This document shows positions 15,701 through 28,545 of a stretch of 64,000 nt of DNA, piece after piece. Under the pieces are notes generated by a model that saw only the letters and a program-made list of their open reading frames with translations, was not told the origin of the DNA and did no database searches. The stretch is from Tubiluchus corallicola. Lineage: Eukaryota > Priapulida > Priapulimorpha > Priapulimorphida > Tubiluchidae. The position numbers were made by a program, and so were the translations under genes. The stretch spans positions 558,001 to 622,000 of the forward strand of contig JAQGDQ010000052.1 of NCBI GenBank assembly GCA_030141605.1, written 5' to 3'. Each line of letters starts with the position of its first letter. The first letter of the stretch is position 1.

Positions 15701-18700
15701 TTTCGCTTTGGGAAAATTGCTCTCCTGCTCTTACCATTCTTTTCTTGGCTTTTTATTTTTTTGGTACAATAGTCAATTTTTGACATAATCAAAACAGTTG
15801 TTTCTAGAAGTCTAGTGTCACCAAGCAAAACTTTTTGTATATCTGTAAATAATATGTTATGCTTTGATACATCGGGTACTGATTTTTTGCAAAATTTCAT
15901 TAAAAAATTTGATGATTGTGGATTCATCCCATTATATTTTTTATATACATTAGCTTGCTTCGTTTTTTAATGCAGTCTATGTTTCCTACCAGTTGTGCCT
16001 AATATTTAACTTGTACAAAAATAACGTCTAGCCTCGTTAACTCGCCACTGTCCGTCTAGGGCAAATTTTTGGAGAGAGTCGAGTATGGCGAGATAACGGG
16101 AATATAACGAAGTTAGTCTATATGTATATACATAATAGTTGATTAACATAGTGTTCCTCTATGTACATATAAAATATATTTCGCATTATAATACCAATCA
16201 ACATTAAATCAGAAATGAAAAAATGTCATAAAAATAATCGTATAATGTTACTTTTTTATTGAAAAAACCTTTTTCGAGTATACACTTAAATGCAATAAAC
16301 TTAGCAAAAGATTTAGAAATGTTCACAAATGAGTTACTGACGACTGAAATAATTCAGAAGAGACGACTGTTTCATTGATGATACAAGCAAGCAGTCAACA
16401 CGACGTTTAATCAAACACAATCCTTGAATATCGTCGCTTGTGACTCTGTCAGACTGTTCAAAGTATCGCATCAGTGTGTCGACAGCTGCTGCTGCCTGGT
16501 CATTCGATACATGAGATGCGCCATGAGACACTTCTCGGCTAACAGTGTCACCAAATTTCGCACTAAATACAGTAGCAATTTCCTGCTGTGTCTTTGAAGA
16601 ATTATTCGTATGATAAATACAAATTTCCTTTTTTTGTTCAGGATTAAGACAAAACAGTTTTCGCTTCAGAGACATCATGTAAAGTTGCTCACACTTTGTG
16701 GAAACTCAAACTTAAACGCAGCTTTGGTGTTATAGAGTAAGGATATCGGTGACGCTTTAGTTTCTCTGTGCAGTAACCAACCACAGCACTCCTAATCTAA
16801 TCTTGGTGAGACACACACTAGATTAATTATGTCTGTCTATCGAGTACAGCAGCATTATCTACATACCGCGGTTATATTGATCGACACGCGGTATATGTAT
16901 TGATCGATTCACCTCTGAGTTTGTCTGTTTGGCGACATAACGAATATAGTTTACATAAGCACTCATCCTAGCATGACGTGGCGAGGGTGGTGACTTAACG
17001 AGGTAAATATCAAAGCAGGAAATCCGTCCTGGTACTTTCTATGGCGAGAGACGAGTTTGGCGGCATAACGAGGGGCGAGATAACGAGGCTAGACTGTACA
17101 ACAAATGATTAGTTATATCATACCGTTTCTTTCTTTCAATGGTTTTATTTATTTTAGGCTGTGCCAAACATATTTAGTGGCGGTATTGACATACTTGAAA
17201 TGTATCAAGCAAAACCAGAGACACTTGCTAACTACTGGAGGGCATTGCAGGAAATGTGGCTGAGATTATATGGTTCACGGCTGATTACTTTTGCTGCTGT
17301 TAATGTAAGTATCCGATGATAATTATTATTAGATTAGAAAAGTTACTAGAAACTATGATGAAGATAACATAATAATGCAGTTTTGTATAATTTTTATGCT
17401 TAGGGACATGCACCTGCAGGGGGTTGCTTGATGGCTATGTGCTGTGATTACAGAATCATGAGCAAAGGTTATACAATTGGACTGAATGAAACACTGCTTG
17501 GCATTGTTGCTCCTTGGTGGTATGTATGGAATACTGTCAGATTGTGTAGACTACAAGACCAGTCGAGTATTATGCATTAAGTGTAACACTCTAGCTTTTA
17601 ACTCCCCGACAGGTACATACATTTACCTGACATCTGCGACGGGCAAAAAATAAGCCTTATTAACTAAACGTTCGAACCTCCAAGTTCAATGAAACTTGGT
17701 TTAGAAATGGCTAACATATAAATAACTCATATAAGATCAAAATATTTTCTGTAGATTTCTGCATTTTCAGCATTTGAACAAGTTATTTGCAAACTAAAGG
17801 ATGAAAATTTTACTTTGCGCTTGTACAGCAGCTTAGCGTAAGAGACATTGATCTGCCCTGCTGCTCATTAGCTCAAACTATTATTAGCACACCAAGGTGA
17901 TTTTTGTTGCACCTGGGCATGTATTCACAGAATGTAACAGTTTTGTAAGCAAACTTAGTGTTTCATTTGTGCAATAACCACTCCAAAAACCTTGCCAGAG
18001 ATTTTCCCTGAAGTTATATTTGGCCCTGAAGACAGTGAATTTTGAATTATAATTCCTCTGAGTGCCTTGAGAATATGAAGCCTATTTCAGTATAATTAGT
18101 ATTCATTTATTTGCATTTTTATTATTTAAAAAATGCTACCATTTTGTCTTTTTTAAATTTGGAATGATTTCGCTGTTGGATCAGACTAACAGCTACAGGT
18201 ATTCGGCAGATTGGGACAGTAAAATGGTACATGCATGCCATGTAGTTACAATATGTGCTGTAGCTGCTGATCGATAAACTTTTGTAGCTATTGACTGACT
18301 GGTAATGTTGAAATGCAATGTAATACAACCAAACTATGAGCTCTAAACTTGGAAAAGAAAATTTAAGGAAAACATTTATGGCTTTTGTTCAAATGTACAA
18401 ATAAATTACCCGAGAAAAAAGACTGCTGTGAACTTTTTAATCAAAACTTTTCTTATGATTCATAACATATTTAAAATTTGGTTGGGTATAAATGTATTAA
18501 AACTCAATATTCTTTTGTCAAATTGTCAGGAGCTTGCCTTATTGCTAATTAACTTGTCGTCATAAACTGGGTGAAATTTCCTAAATTTAGTGGCTTCACA
18601 AGTTAAAAGTGTAGCATAAATCACAGAGTATTGCTTTAATATGACGCATTGCATTAGGGTAGCTAATTAAGTCCAGTGGCACACCACACCCCGTGTTACC

Positions 18701-20918
18701 TGCTGTGTTCCCAGACAATTTTTTTCATGTTGTCTAGTACCATCAATGGCCGATTCTGTTTCCTGCAAAGAGAAGGGAAGTTCTATCTACTGCGATCGCA
18801 TCTTACGCTATGTTTAGGTTGAGGAGATTGTCACTAAAATCTCAATTAAAAATTCCACCCCGGGAGAGTTGTAATGTTTGGTATTTAGTGTAACTGATGC
18901 AGTTCTAAGCTACAATTATGTAATGTAATTCAACTTTAAGGAATTCAGTCTATCACAAGACGTACCTTGTTTCAAAACTACAAAAATATTCGTTGTCGTG
19001 AAGGAGGTAACATGTAACTCTTGTTTTTTGTTTGCAACAGCCTGTCAGCCTTACATATTCCCAATTTCTTGCACTTGTGATTGATTCTACTACCTGTGCA
19101 TGATAATAAATATTCAGCTAATAAAATTTGTAGGCTTCTTATCTCTCAACCTGTGCAGGAAAATTTGTTAGTGCTACTTTCCAGTATTATGTTGTTCTCT
19201 GAGTTTCGGAATTGCCGTAAAGCATGGGGCAGGTAGTATAATTAGAGGCCTAGTACGAAAGTTAAGTTTTGTGGCATCAACCATTTTAATTGCAAAACAA
19301 ACAAATGTGGCTTAGTACTCCTATATTTTAACACAGTACAAGTAGCACAAAGCAAATATATGCAAGTATAATCTGAGATACATTGATGAGAAGTAGGTAC
19401 AGGTACGACATGTAAATTTTAAATTTTTAAAAACTCTTTTTAGTTACATTATCTGTTGTGTTGTTACTCAATTTCCTTTTTGTTGAATTAGGAATAAACT
19501 AATTCTTATTTGACATAGTCTTTGTAGTAAAATTCGTCATTGTTTTAAATAAAATTGCTTATTAGTAATTTGGTAAACATGCATCGATGTACACTTGCAT
19601 ACAAAACTCGCACAAATGTTCTTTCCTACTGAGCACTGATTAACACCATTTCAAAAGTGAATATTCTATTGCAAAATGTAAATCAAAAGCTGAAACACTA
19701 ACTGGTAAGTCTAGCCTATAGCAGCCATCATCTTGTTTTAGGTCTACTATCACACAATTGAAACAAAAACATAATGTATTCACTAGTAAGCTATCAAGCA
19801 AGCAATGTGACATATTCTTTCCATTCAGTGCATATAGGATCTATTTTAAAAACCACATTTGCTTGCATGCAGGACTGGAAGCCACTAATTTTAATCCCAA
19901 GAATTTGTTGGAAAGTTTGTGTGTCAATGCCAGTCATTATAATTGTAATTTCTCGTAAATTGCAGAATGATGTCATATGCCACACTGGCTTTTAATGTTA
20001 ATCGTCACATTTATCGTCAATTTCAAAAGCTACCACATTTCTGCCATTATAACATGTTGTGTATGCTGACCACACTTGTTGATGTATTAGTGACGTTGAA
20101 TCATCACATCTCTAGTGTATACTTGAGACATCGCAGTTCAAGTGAAATGTTTTTTTCATCAAAACACAATCGAATTTAGTAAACTGATTACAGATATTAC
20201 ACGTCTAGTTTTGCCAAATGCTGCGCACTTTTAGTGACCCAAATTCATCATTTTAATTTTTCTTCTAGGTTTAGAGATACAATGAAAAATACAATAGGTC
20301 ACAGACAAACTGAATTGTCTCTCCAACTCGGTAAATTATATAATTCAGAAGAAGCTAAAGAAGTTGGTTTGGTTGACACAGTTGTCAAATCAGAAATGCT
20401 GGAAACTGCTGTTAAAGAGGAGTTATCACAATGGTTAAAAGTTCCAGGTATGACGCCGATGTAACTAATTTACATGTAATTTTAAAAAAACGTGTAGCGA
20501 TTGTAAAGATACTAATTTGTGAAATCTCAGTTAGTGGAACACTAAATAAGTATTAGCCATTTAAGTGAGTACTTTTTGCCAGTAATTCAAACTTGCTTCA
20601 AGTCAACAAAATCATTTTAATCACTGAAATAGATGTTCACTGTGCAGTTTTGTGATTGATAACTAATAATAATGGGTGAGATGACCATTCAGCAACTGCA
20701 ATAATAATGATTGATCATTTATATTTCTGTTAACAGGTATGGCTAGACAACTGAGTAAATTGCAGACAAGGCAAGATTTAATCGAGAAAATGACTGAAAA
20801 ACGGGAAGAAGACATCAATTTTACAGTAGGCTTTTTGCAAATGGATCCCGTACAGAAGTCGCTGAGCAGATATATGGAGCAGTTAAAGAAGCGAAAGACA
20901 AATCGCGAAGGAGAGTGA
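12744..20918 (+). CDS. ECI1: Enoyl-CoA delta isomerase 1, mitochondrial
   Basis: Crotonase-fold enzyme that moves cis/trans-3 double bonds to trans-2 during mitochondrial beta-oxidation of unsaturated fatty acids. Six exons: 12744-12876, 14938-15065, 17158-17304, 17404-17519, 20269-20447 and 20737-20918 (TGA). All introns are GT-AG, all phases fit, and the total is 885 nt or 294 residues, close to the mammalian length. The N-terminus (LSCLALHCRNYAKSSRTF) is basic and suits a mitochondrial presequence. Family landmarks: NKPPVNSLNLDLLTEI; VVLTS...FSGGIDILEM (oxyanion loop); GHAPAGGCLMAMCCDYRIM; YTIGLNETLLGI with the catalytic Glu; NTIGHR. The C-terminal helix ends QKSLSRYMEQLKKRK. The start was chosen as the first in-frame ATG; an earlier ATG at 12731 opens only a two-codon upstream ORF. 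Confidence 0.95.
13114..14869. mobile_element. AAGGTCC-TIR repeat family, copy B, in ECI1 intron 1
   Basis: Starts AAGGTCCACTGACACCC after a TA and ends AGTGTCATAGGACCTT. The two ends are near-perfect inverted repeats. It fills most of ECI1 intron 1 in the same orientation as copy A. It contains an open frame at 13935-14297 (120 residues, with MPSRIDGHSFLWQKERMF) that I do not recognise. The matching stretch of the other copies is not open, so it is probably not a gene. Confidence 0.7.
16024..17096 (-). mobile_element. Deleted pogo/Tigger-like DNA transposon in ECI1 intron 2
   Basis: The ends are inverted repeats. The left end is (AC)GTCTAGCCTCGTTAACTCGCC, and the complement of the right end reads CAGTCTAGCCTCGTTATCTCGCC. 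TA lies outside both (16022-16023, 17097-17098), as expected for pogo/Tc1-mariner insertion. Both subterminal regions are rich in CGAG/ATAACG words. The interior holds one minus-strand ORF (16334-16678). At 1.07 kb it is far shorter than an autonomous pogo element, so it is an internal-deletion derivative. Confidence 0.85.
16334..16678 (-). CDS. Truncated pogo/Tigger transposase ORF lacking the catalytic core
   Basis: 114 residues in one frame. The first ~50 (MSLKRKLFCLNPEQKKEICI...) look like the N-terminal helix-turn-helix (CENP-B/pogo type) that binds transposon ends. The last ~50 (TLMRYFEQSD...TSDDIQGLCLIKRR...SLLNYFSRQ) look like the C-terminal tail of Tigger transposases. The intervening CENP-B second helix-turn-helix and the whole DDE catalytic domain are absent, joined near residue 60 without loss of frame. 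It cannot be a working transposase. Whether it is translated is unknown. Confidence 0.6.
   Translation of the reverse strand: MMSLKRKLFCLNPEQKKEICIYHTNNSSKTQQEIATVFSAKFGDTVSREVSHGASHVSNDQAAAAVDTLMRYFEQSDRVTSDDIQGLCLIKRRVDCLLVSSMKQSSLLNYFSRQ
17520..20268 (+). other. ECI1 intron 4, otherwise featureless
   Basis: A 2.7 kb intron with donor GTATGT at 17520 and acceptor TTCTTCTAG at 20268. Apart from repeat copy D I see no coding exon. Short frames at 19758-20179 overlap on both strands and look random. Confidence 0.6.
18660..18880. repeat. AAGGTCC repeat family, copy D (partial), in ECI1 intron 4
   Basis: A short segment resembling the central block of copies A and B: GTCTAGTACCATCAATGGCC...GGGAAGTTCTATC...CTGCGATCGCAT aligns with GCCTAGCAGGATAGATGGGC...GGATGTTCTATC...CTGCGGTCGCAT in copy B. 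No ends are preserved. Confidence 0.5.
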
Positions 20919-20942
20919 ATTTGCTTACATATCAGATATACT

Positions 20943-21090
20943 AATAAACTGCATGTAATAAACTGAATGTTAGTTTCACCAAGTAATATTTTTAGGTATT
21001 TGCAATTATTGGCTAGATATTTGCAATCATTACTCCTTGTAAAGCAGAAAGTATGCACAGAATTGTTGATGTTACAGAATTTTTTTTATT
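20943..21090. terminator. Facing polyadenylation signals of two convergent genes
   Basis: AATAAA occurs on the plus strand at 20943-20948 and 20957-20962, 25-45 nt after the ECI1 stop. On the minus strand AATAAA lies at 21085-21090, about 85 nt after the stop of the mesothelin-like gene (21172). The two 3' ends meet within about 130 bp. Confidence 0.7.
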
Positions 21091-21171
21091 TTTCACACTA
21101 GTTGATTAGTTTCATATATTTTTCAATCTTCAATGTTATTAACAGGCATACAAGATTAATAATTTTGTAAG

Positions 21172-24100
21172 TTAAAAATACTGCTCTGAAAACATATTGT
21201 ACAAAACACAAATAATGATCAGTAATATATTAACAGTTGATCTGAAAGCGTCTTCTTTTTTATCAGGTATTTCTTCGGGAATATTGATGGGTGGTTCTTG
21301 TTGTGTCACAATGATGTTTTCATCTTGCTTGGCTTTGAATATTAGAAATTTCTCATCTGAAAGTGCATCAGATTGTTCTTTGGAAACCACATTGGCCAAT
21401 TCTTTGTTGAAAAATTCCAGCTGCTCTGAAGTAAAACCCTACCACAAAAAATAGCAATACAACTGCAAAATTGCCCTAGCATGCCTCAACAGTATACATT
21501 ATTATTAACAACAGTATTTATTATTATGCAGTAAAGGCAGGGGAGAGAATCAGTGTCATCAGATCATAGTGAAATGCTTAATTTCTAGTTACCTAGCTAT
21601 GAAAATCAGTGTCATCAGATCATAGTGAAATGCTTAATTTCTAGTTACCTAGCTATGAATACTTCACCAAATTCACCTGTTATTAATGTAATACATGATT
21701 TTGTATTTGTTGAACGATCTGGTTGTGCTGTCACATTAAAGTTAAGGTACTTATTACTTCTTATGACTTTAAAAAGCAATTTAAACAATTATTACTAAAA
21801 GTTACAAGCAAACTCACTAGTGGTTTATGCATATAAATTTCCAAAATGGTACATAATTTGCAAAATCTCACCTTCTCAAACATTTCTGGCGGCATGGCTC
21901 TAAGGGCACTTGGCTTTAATCCATCTATGGCCATTGGGGGAATTTCACGTAGTTGTTCTTCCTTCAGACCACCTGTTAAATTAAACAGAATACTCACCCA
22001 TGTTCAATAACCTTTACTGCTGAATCATTTTTGTAGAAGTAACAAAAACCCACTCAACATACTGTAAAAGTGACAAATTTACCAACTTTAAATGTTACAT
22101 AACGTTACATTAGCAAGATGCTACAATTATGAATAATTGGAAAAGCTAACGGTCATCAGAAACTATTCACTAATATACCATTACCATTATCTAATTTACA
22201 ACTTACCAGTAATCATTTTAGGATGCAGGTGAATAAGTATTTTGCCACAGTAAGTAAGCACAAAATGACACCGTATGGAAACTGACTCCTGCGTTACAGG
22301 GCCGCTTTGCTAAATTTAAAATATATTATTATGTGCACAGACACATGGGACTTGCAGGCTGCGATGTTCAAAGAGGGTCTTTTATCACTACAAGATGCTG
22401 AGACTACAGGATTTAAGAATATCTACCACATTATTTTAATTTTTTGTATGTTCATTTTTCATAGCGAATGTGGCAAAGCAGTTGTAAGGAAGGCCTCTTT
22501 TGATTACCTATAAGGAAAGTGTAAACGCCTCACCTGCCAATATACCCAAGGCAAGAAGGTCTGCACTTGTCCAGTTTTGCACGGGACCTAGAACATCAGG
22601 GTGTGTTGCTTTTTCAGCAAACTTTGTTAGCACACTGTAATCAACAACTTCTAGTTCAGCCAAACTGCTGCTTGCATCACTGAAACAACATAAACATGTA
22701 AATTCCTGTCTACATGTGCTTTTAACACATATACAAAATTACTCAAAATTAGCAGTTCCTACTAATCTAATTTTTTGTCACATCACATATCGCATAGTCC
22801 ATTGCAGCCTTACGAGGTGCAAGGCACTACAAGAAACAATTTTTGCAGCCCAAAATTCCAGCTAAAGTTTGCAGAATTATGAAAATATACAACTACAGGC
22901 TTTATATTTTTCTGACAGAATGGAAAGTAATTAAAACATGTACTTAAATGCGACTCAATAGACCAAACGGCTACATTTTAGATGAAGTTGCAACTAAGTA
23001 AGCCTGACAAGTAGCAAACAAAATGTGTAGACCGACACTGAAAATTACAAGGTTACAATATCCTCACTTTAATGGAAAAATGCAAATACAAATGAACAGC
23101 AGTATTTTTACAGCATGGAGATTGATACCACTTTGATTGAAATATCATTTTAACTTTTTTGCAATTGCAAAAAGACTTTGTGGACACCCTGTACTTGAGA
23201 TTTAAATCTGATTCTGTCTGACCATAGCCTCCTTTACGTTTTGCTAACGAGATGTACATATGTACAAAGATGCAGCACAGAGTAGTTTTATCACATGATA
23301 ATGTTGAAAAATTCTGCAGGTTTATATAAGTTTTGTAAGTATACTAACCATAGTTTTGTAAATTAGGACAAATAATGCAAAAATTGAGTATATACATATT
23401 CTTAATAATTTAAAGAAACAAAAACGTACACTTTTAAATCCACTTAAAATAACTAAAGTTTATGTACAGCCAAGCCTCTTTTATACCGCCTGCTTTGGGA
23501 CTGCAAAAAAGTTGTGCGTGTCTATGGAAATACAATCATTTTGCTTTGAAAATTATGGCATTAAGCTTGGCATTATAATGAGGTTTGACTTTATGAAAAA
23601 GTGCAGTTACAGGAGATGGTCCATTTAATAACTTCTGCTTTTCTCACAGCAAAAGTTGACCATATTGAAGGTTTAACAAAACAGTAAAAAATAGTGATGT
23701 AGACCTACGATAATGTGTCTACTAGGTAAATTTACAAAATGAATTATCTTTTAGCCTGCTTATTTGATAGGTACAAAAGCTGAAAACTAATGACAGTAAC
23801 AGTTGCAAAAATTGCCAGCTATCACTCTTTGCAATGCACGTTGTGGAAATAAGTCTACTCTCTAGTACAGGTCTAACTGAAAGAAATTGGCCCAAACAAC
23901 TTGAAGCCAGCTGGGGATAAAAAAGCTTGTGTTAATGCGGTTTTCATAGGGACTGATTACTAATAGCTGACTGATCATGATGCAAGCTCAACGACGAAGT
24001 TTAGCATCACCAACTGGGCGGCTTTTCCTTTCTGACTAAGAATTAATTCAACTAAATCCAAAATTGTTAATAGTGCATGGTTAAGTTTTATACTACACTC

Positions 24101-27100
24101 ATTCAGCAGGGTATTAACTTAGCACTAGAAATACTGAGATAACTGGTGAATACTGCATAATAATTTGCAAGCTTAGACAACCTAGATGTTGTCAAGTAAT
24201 CACAAGCACATTTGTCTATTAATCACTTACAGAAAAACTTCGTTCCTGATGTCACTGACTTGTGTTTCACTTAATCCGCTGATCAGATGCTGCATTGTAA
24301 TCAGATGATCTTTCATCAAGCTGGATGTATTGTGCACTGCCAAGCTCTCAATATAGCGAGTGGCAAGTATTGATTGCTAAAAATAGACAGGAAAAATTGT
24401 AAAAGACATGGTTCGACAAGACCACAAACTGATGCAAGACAGTTTTGTAAATAGAAATACTTCTGCAAGATGTGGAATACCTTATGCCTATGATATATCA
24501 AGGCACCCATCATCTGGCAAATGCTTCCAGCACCCAGCGTCTGGCATACGTGTCCAGCATCTGGCTGTCAGTATTGAGCATAAATCATTCGCCAGGTGAT
24601 AGAAACAAACGTCTGGCATACAATCTCCACGTTCTTCGCAGTAAAACAAAATGGACGAACATCAATTTATTTTTGTAATACTTTCTTTTTTTAGTGACTT
24701 ATTTGCGTAATATTTGGCAAGCATAGACAACTAGACAACATAGATGTCACTTAAACACAAGCAAATTTGTCATTAGCTAGTTGAGATATAGACGCTGGAC
24801 GCTGAATGCTCAAAAAAGACACAGTTTCTATTTCCAGGGTCCGCTCCCAAAAACGTTGATTTTACAAATCTAGCCTACATTTAGCGTGGAAGAAGCTAAT
24901 CATTTTCTTCCAAATCACTAGGGCTGAATAACGTCATATAAATTTGAACAATCTAAACTGGCTCCCACAAATAAATTTGCCTGCAAATGATAAGGCGGAC
25001 TTCCATATGAAAAACATTGTGTAAAGAAAAGTTCCTCTTCTAAGCCAGGTGCAGATGGCATTTCGTACAATATTGGAAAAAAAACTTTCAGCTGCACATT
25101 TGCATTTGGTGACTCTGTATACAAAGCTTCTTTTTTCTAATGATTCAACCCCACCAGAGTTCTGGGGAGCAAGCAGAATTTCTCTCATTTACAAAAAAGG
25201 TGATCTATCAATTTACGCCAATTACAGGATGATCGCTCTTTTTCTGTCATTGGGACATCAACTTCTGTCTGGCCGAATACTAGATTAATTCTTACTCAAT
25301 AATAATTTAATAAATCCGAACACACAGAAAAGTTTTATCAATGGCTTCAATGGTTGCCCAGAGCACATACAAGAGATGAGAGAATCACGCAACATAGTAA
25401 AGCCTTCAAGACGACTGTACACATAGCATGGTTTGACTTGGAAGATGCGTTTGGATCTGTTCATCATAACCTAATCAGATTTTGTTTGAAAAGATACAAA
25501 CTCCCAATTTCTGTTCAGTACATCTGCAATCTTTATTTGATACTTAGGGGAAGTGTGAAAACAAAAACATGGGCATCTACGGATATTAATTTCAAAGTGG
25601 TCTCCTATCACCACTAATTTTTTAAATGTATTTTAATCCAATTGTCGAATATCTTAAATCTAGAATTAATCATGGTTTTTGATGAACGACACCAGATACA
25701 TCATGCTGCCATATGTGAACCCACCAAAGAATCATGAACAAAATTATCCATAATACGAAATCCATGAACGTTAAACTGAAACCTTGCAAATTTAGGTCTC
25801 TGTCAACAATATTATGCACAGCAAGAGTTATTCCCTATTTCATAAATGATAGTTAAATTTGCTCGACACAAAATCATCCGCAAATGTTCCTCGAGCACCT
25901 TGAGTCGTTCACTAATAAAGAATCAGACGTTTATGAATATGTCCATAGAAAAATTGAGATATCTTTGCAGAATATAGATAAATCACTAGTATGCCCTGTA
26001 AAGTCAAGGTTTATAATGACTACTTCTTACGATCAATCCGGTTTTTATTTTCAGTATATGATTTGACTAGAACACAGTTAAATAATCTAGATGCTCTAGC
26101 TTTATGTTTCGTAAAAGAATGGCTGCACATGCCTTGATGTGGCACACCGGCAGTATTGCATTTGAAACAGACACTAAATCTTAAATCTCTATGTTGAACT
26201 TAGAATGTCATGCAACCCATTTTGCCAGTGCTCAGGGTCACAAACCCGAAGTTTCAGACCCTGCATCTAAAGAAGAAACAATGTCTTCAAGGGTCACATA
26301 ATTAGTTTTCCCACCATTTAATTATCTATAAGAGTATCCAAAACACATGTTGATAGCACAATTTCTGTCTTTCAGTCAACAAAATTGAACTGTATACGAT
26401 AACAATGGGTACCACATTGTTGATGCAACTTTTCAGCAAAAAGGAAAACATTTTTTGAGAAATTGTGCACAAAAATAACAAATTAACTCATTTTGTCGAC
26501 TAGTAACTTGTTTTACTTTAGACTTGAAAAGTTAGATGCAACCAAATTTAATTGTAATCAGTTGGCGTAGGCCACGTAATTGTCTTTGCCAAAAGTATAT
26601 GAACATGTAAATTGGAGCTAGTGCCCCTTGCTGCATTTTGTTTGCTCAGTGATTCCTCTTGGTTAAGCAACTTGAATAGGCTAATACTTATATCGGGTAA
26701 AGTACAAAAGCTGGTGAATGAAAACTACTCAATTCACTGATTAAAAAGCAGTTGCTGTTCTTGAATTAACACCTAAATTTTGTATCCTTAATGGCGAAAA
26801 CAGTTGAAAAATTGCTTATTAAACTGACCTTTTTTGACCATTAAAGGTCTCAAAAGCCTAAAATCAAGGAAAATATAAGCCATAGACCCCACTTGGCGGG
26901 TTACAGCGCTCTCTCAGACCTAGCTGTGTTTGTTCTGTTTGCCATGAGACCTCTACCTAAATAAACACAATTTAAGCAGTAAATAAATACTGCTTTTTGT
27001 TAACTCTAGATATAAAGCAGATGATGCCGTAAATAATACTCTTTTGACTGTAAGATCATTAGAGAATCGTCCGGTGTTTGCAAACACTCTTTTGCCAATC

Positions 27101-28545
27101 AAATTTAAGGTACTGTTCAACAGATCATACATAAATTTCTCTGGTAAACAAACTTCCCTGGTCTTACAAAATGTTAAACATGCAGTTCAATTTTCACCAG
27201 AATGGCAAACTCTATTTAATGTGGGTGCCACACATCTAAGACATGATTTGTATAAATTTTAATACCTATGTTTTAATAGATTTAATTATTTTTTTCATAA
27301 ATTTACTTTTACCCTTTTGATCCACAAAATGCTAATGTCTGTCATATAAGTGCTTATCTAAAATTTGTAATGTATAAGTTAACATGTATTTAATGCATGC
27401 TTTGAGACACTGGGCACTTTGGTATACATCATCGGTATATATGATGATGTATTAAATTCCTTTTCATAATGAAAACGTCTTGCAATTACAATGGCCTCTT
27501 GCACATTCTCTTTCTTTATCACCTCGCTGCTTTCTGTCTCCCCTCATTTCGCAGCTTACAATTATTTTTCCAGTTTTTATTATAGCTAAAAATTTCCATG
27601 ACATTTAAAAAAGCTAGCCAAAGTGCCTTCAGCAAATACTAAGATGCAGTTCTATTTAGCAGAAACTAATCAGGACTATTTGCTATTGCAGCCATGAAAC
27701 TCTCAAACCAAATCTTATAATACAATTATCTGAAAATGGAATACTTTCATGTAATTAAGACAATTTAGTTAAGCGGTACTTTTATTGAGTTATGTGCTTA
27801 GTTAGGTATTTATTGGGTGTGTTTTCAACACTTACCAAATTTTTATCCAAGTATGGAAGGGAACCATATACAGCTATAGCTTCATTGTCCTCAACAGGCA
27901 TAGCTTTTGCATCATCTTCTGTCATTCCCTGTAGAAGCTTGTTGGCCTCTAGTATGGTTTCTGTTGATATGTGTAATTTCAGTACAATCTGTGATGGTTT
28001 GTGCAGTTGAACGGTAGCAAGGTGCTGCAAAGCGAAACAAGTTATCAACTAGTATAACAGCTATTGATTTCTATTTCCTTTAAGTCTTTTTCTGCAGCTT
28101 TTAGTATTGGTATTTAGATATTTAGTATCGGGATCAAACAGTCATAAATACGTTATTTTATTCATTTGTGTTACAAATTTACAAATCTAGCGAGTACATC
28201 GTGAATTCTACTAAATCACTCAGCTAATCTCTAAAACAGCTCATTTACAACACTTTCTGAGGATTATTAGATTTAAATTAATTATCTTTAGTGATTATAT
28301 ATCATTATAATTAATATTTCTATTCTTATTCTTAATAATTGTCAAAAAGAAAAATACATCTTTAACGAGAATCCATAATGCTTTCGTCTTATCAGCAGGC
28401 CAGTCAAGAGACCCTAGCAGCTCCAGACAATCATCTAACTCTTGAATATTTTGTGACAGTGTATTTAGTTGATCAACTGAGTACCAGACAGCCAGCGGAC
28501 CCATTTTCTGAATGTCATCACATGTAATCATCACAGCAGCCTCAA
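21172..28545 (-). CDS. Mesothelin-like gene exons 17-22, membrane-anchored C-terminal part
   Basis: Exons 28545-28358 (an alternative donor ends it at 28367), 28024-27836, 24376-24231, 22679-22534, 21972-21872 and 21438-21172. Repeats: ITCDDIQKMGPLAVWYSVDQ, MTEDDAKAMPVEDNEAIAVY, HLISGLSETQVSDIRNEVFL, NWTSADLLALGILAGGLKEE and FTSEQLEFFNKELANVVSKE. After a polar, proline-containing linker the protein ends with STVNILLIIICVLYNMF plus five residues. That suits a GPI-attachment signal (as in mesothelin and otoancorin) or a C-terminal membrane anchor; I cannot tell which. All six exons join in phase. Confidence 0.85.

Noticed and set aside
17667-17690. GTTCGAACCTCC as a tRNA B-box
   Set aside because: No matching A-box or cloverleaf could be drawn around it.
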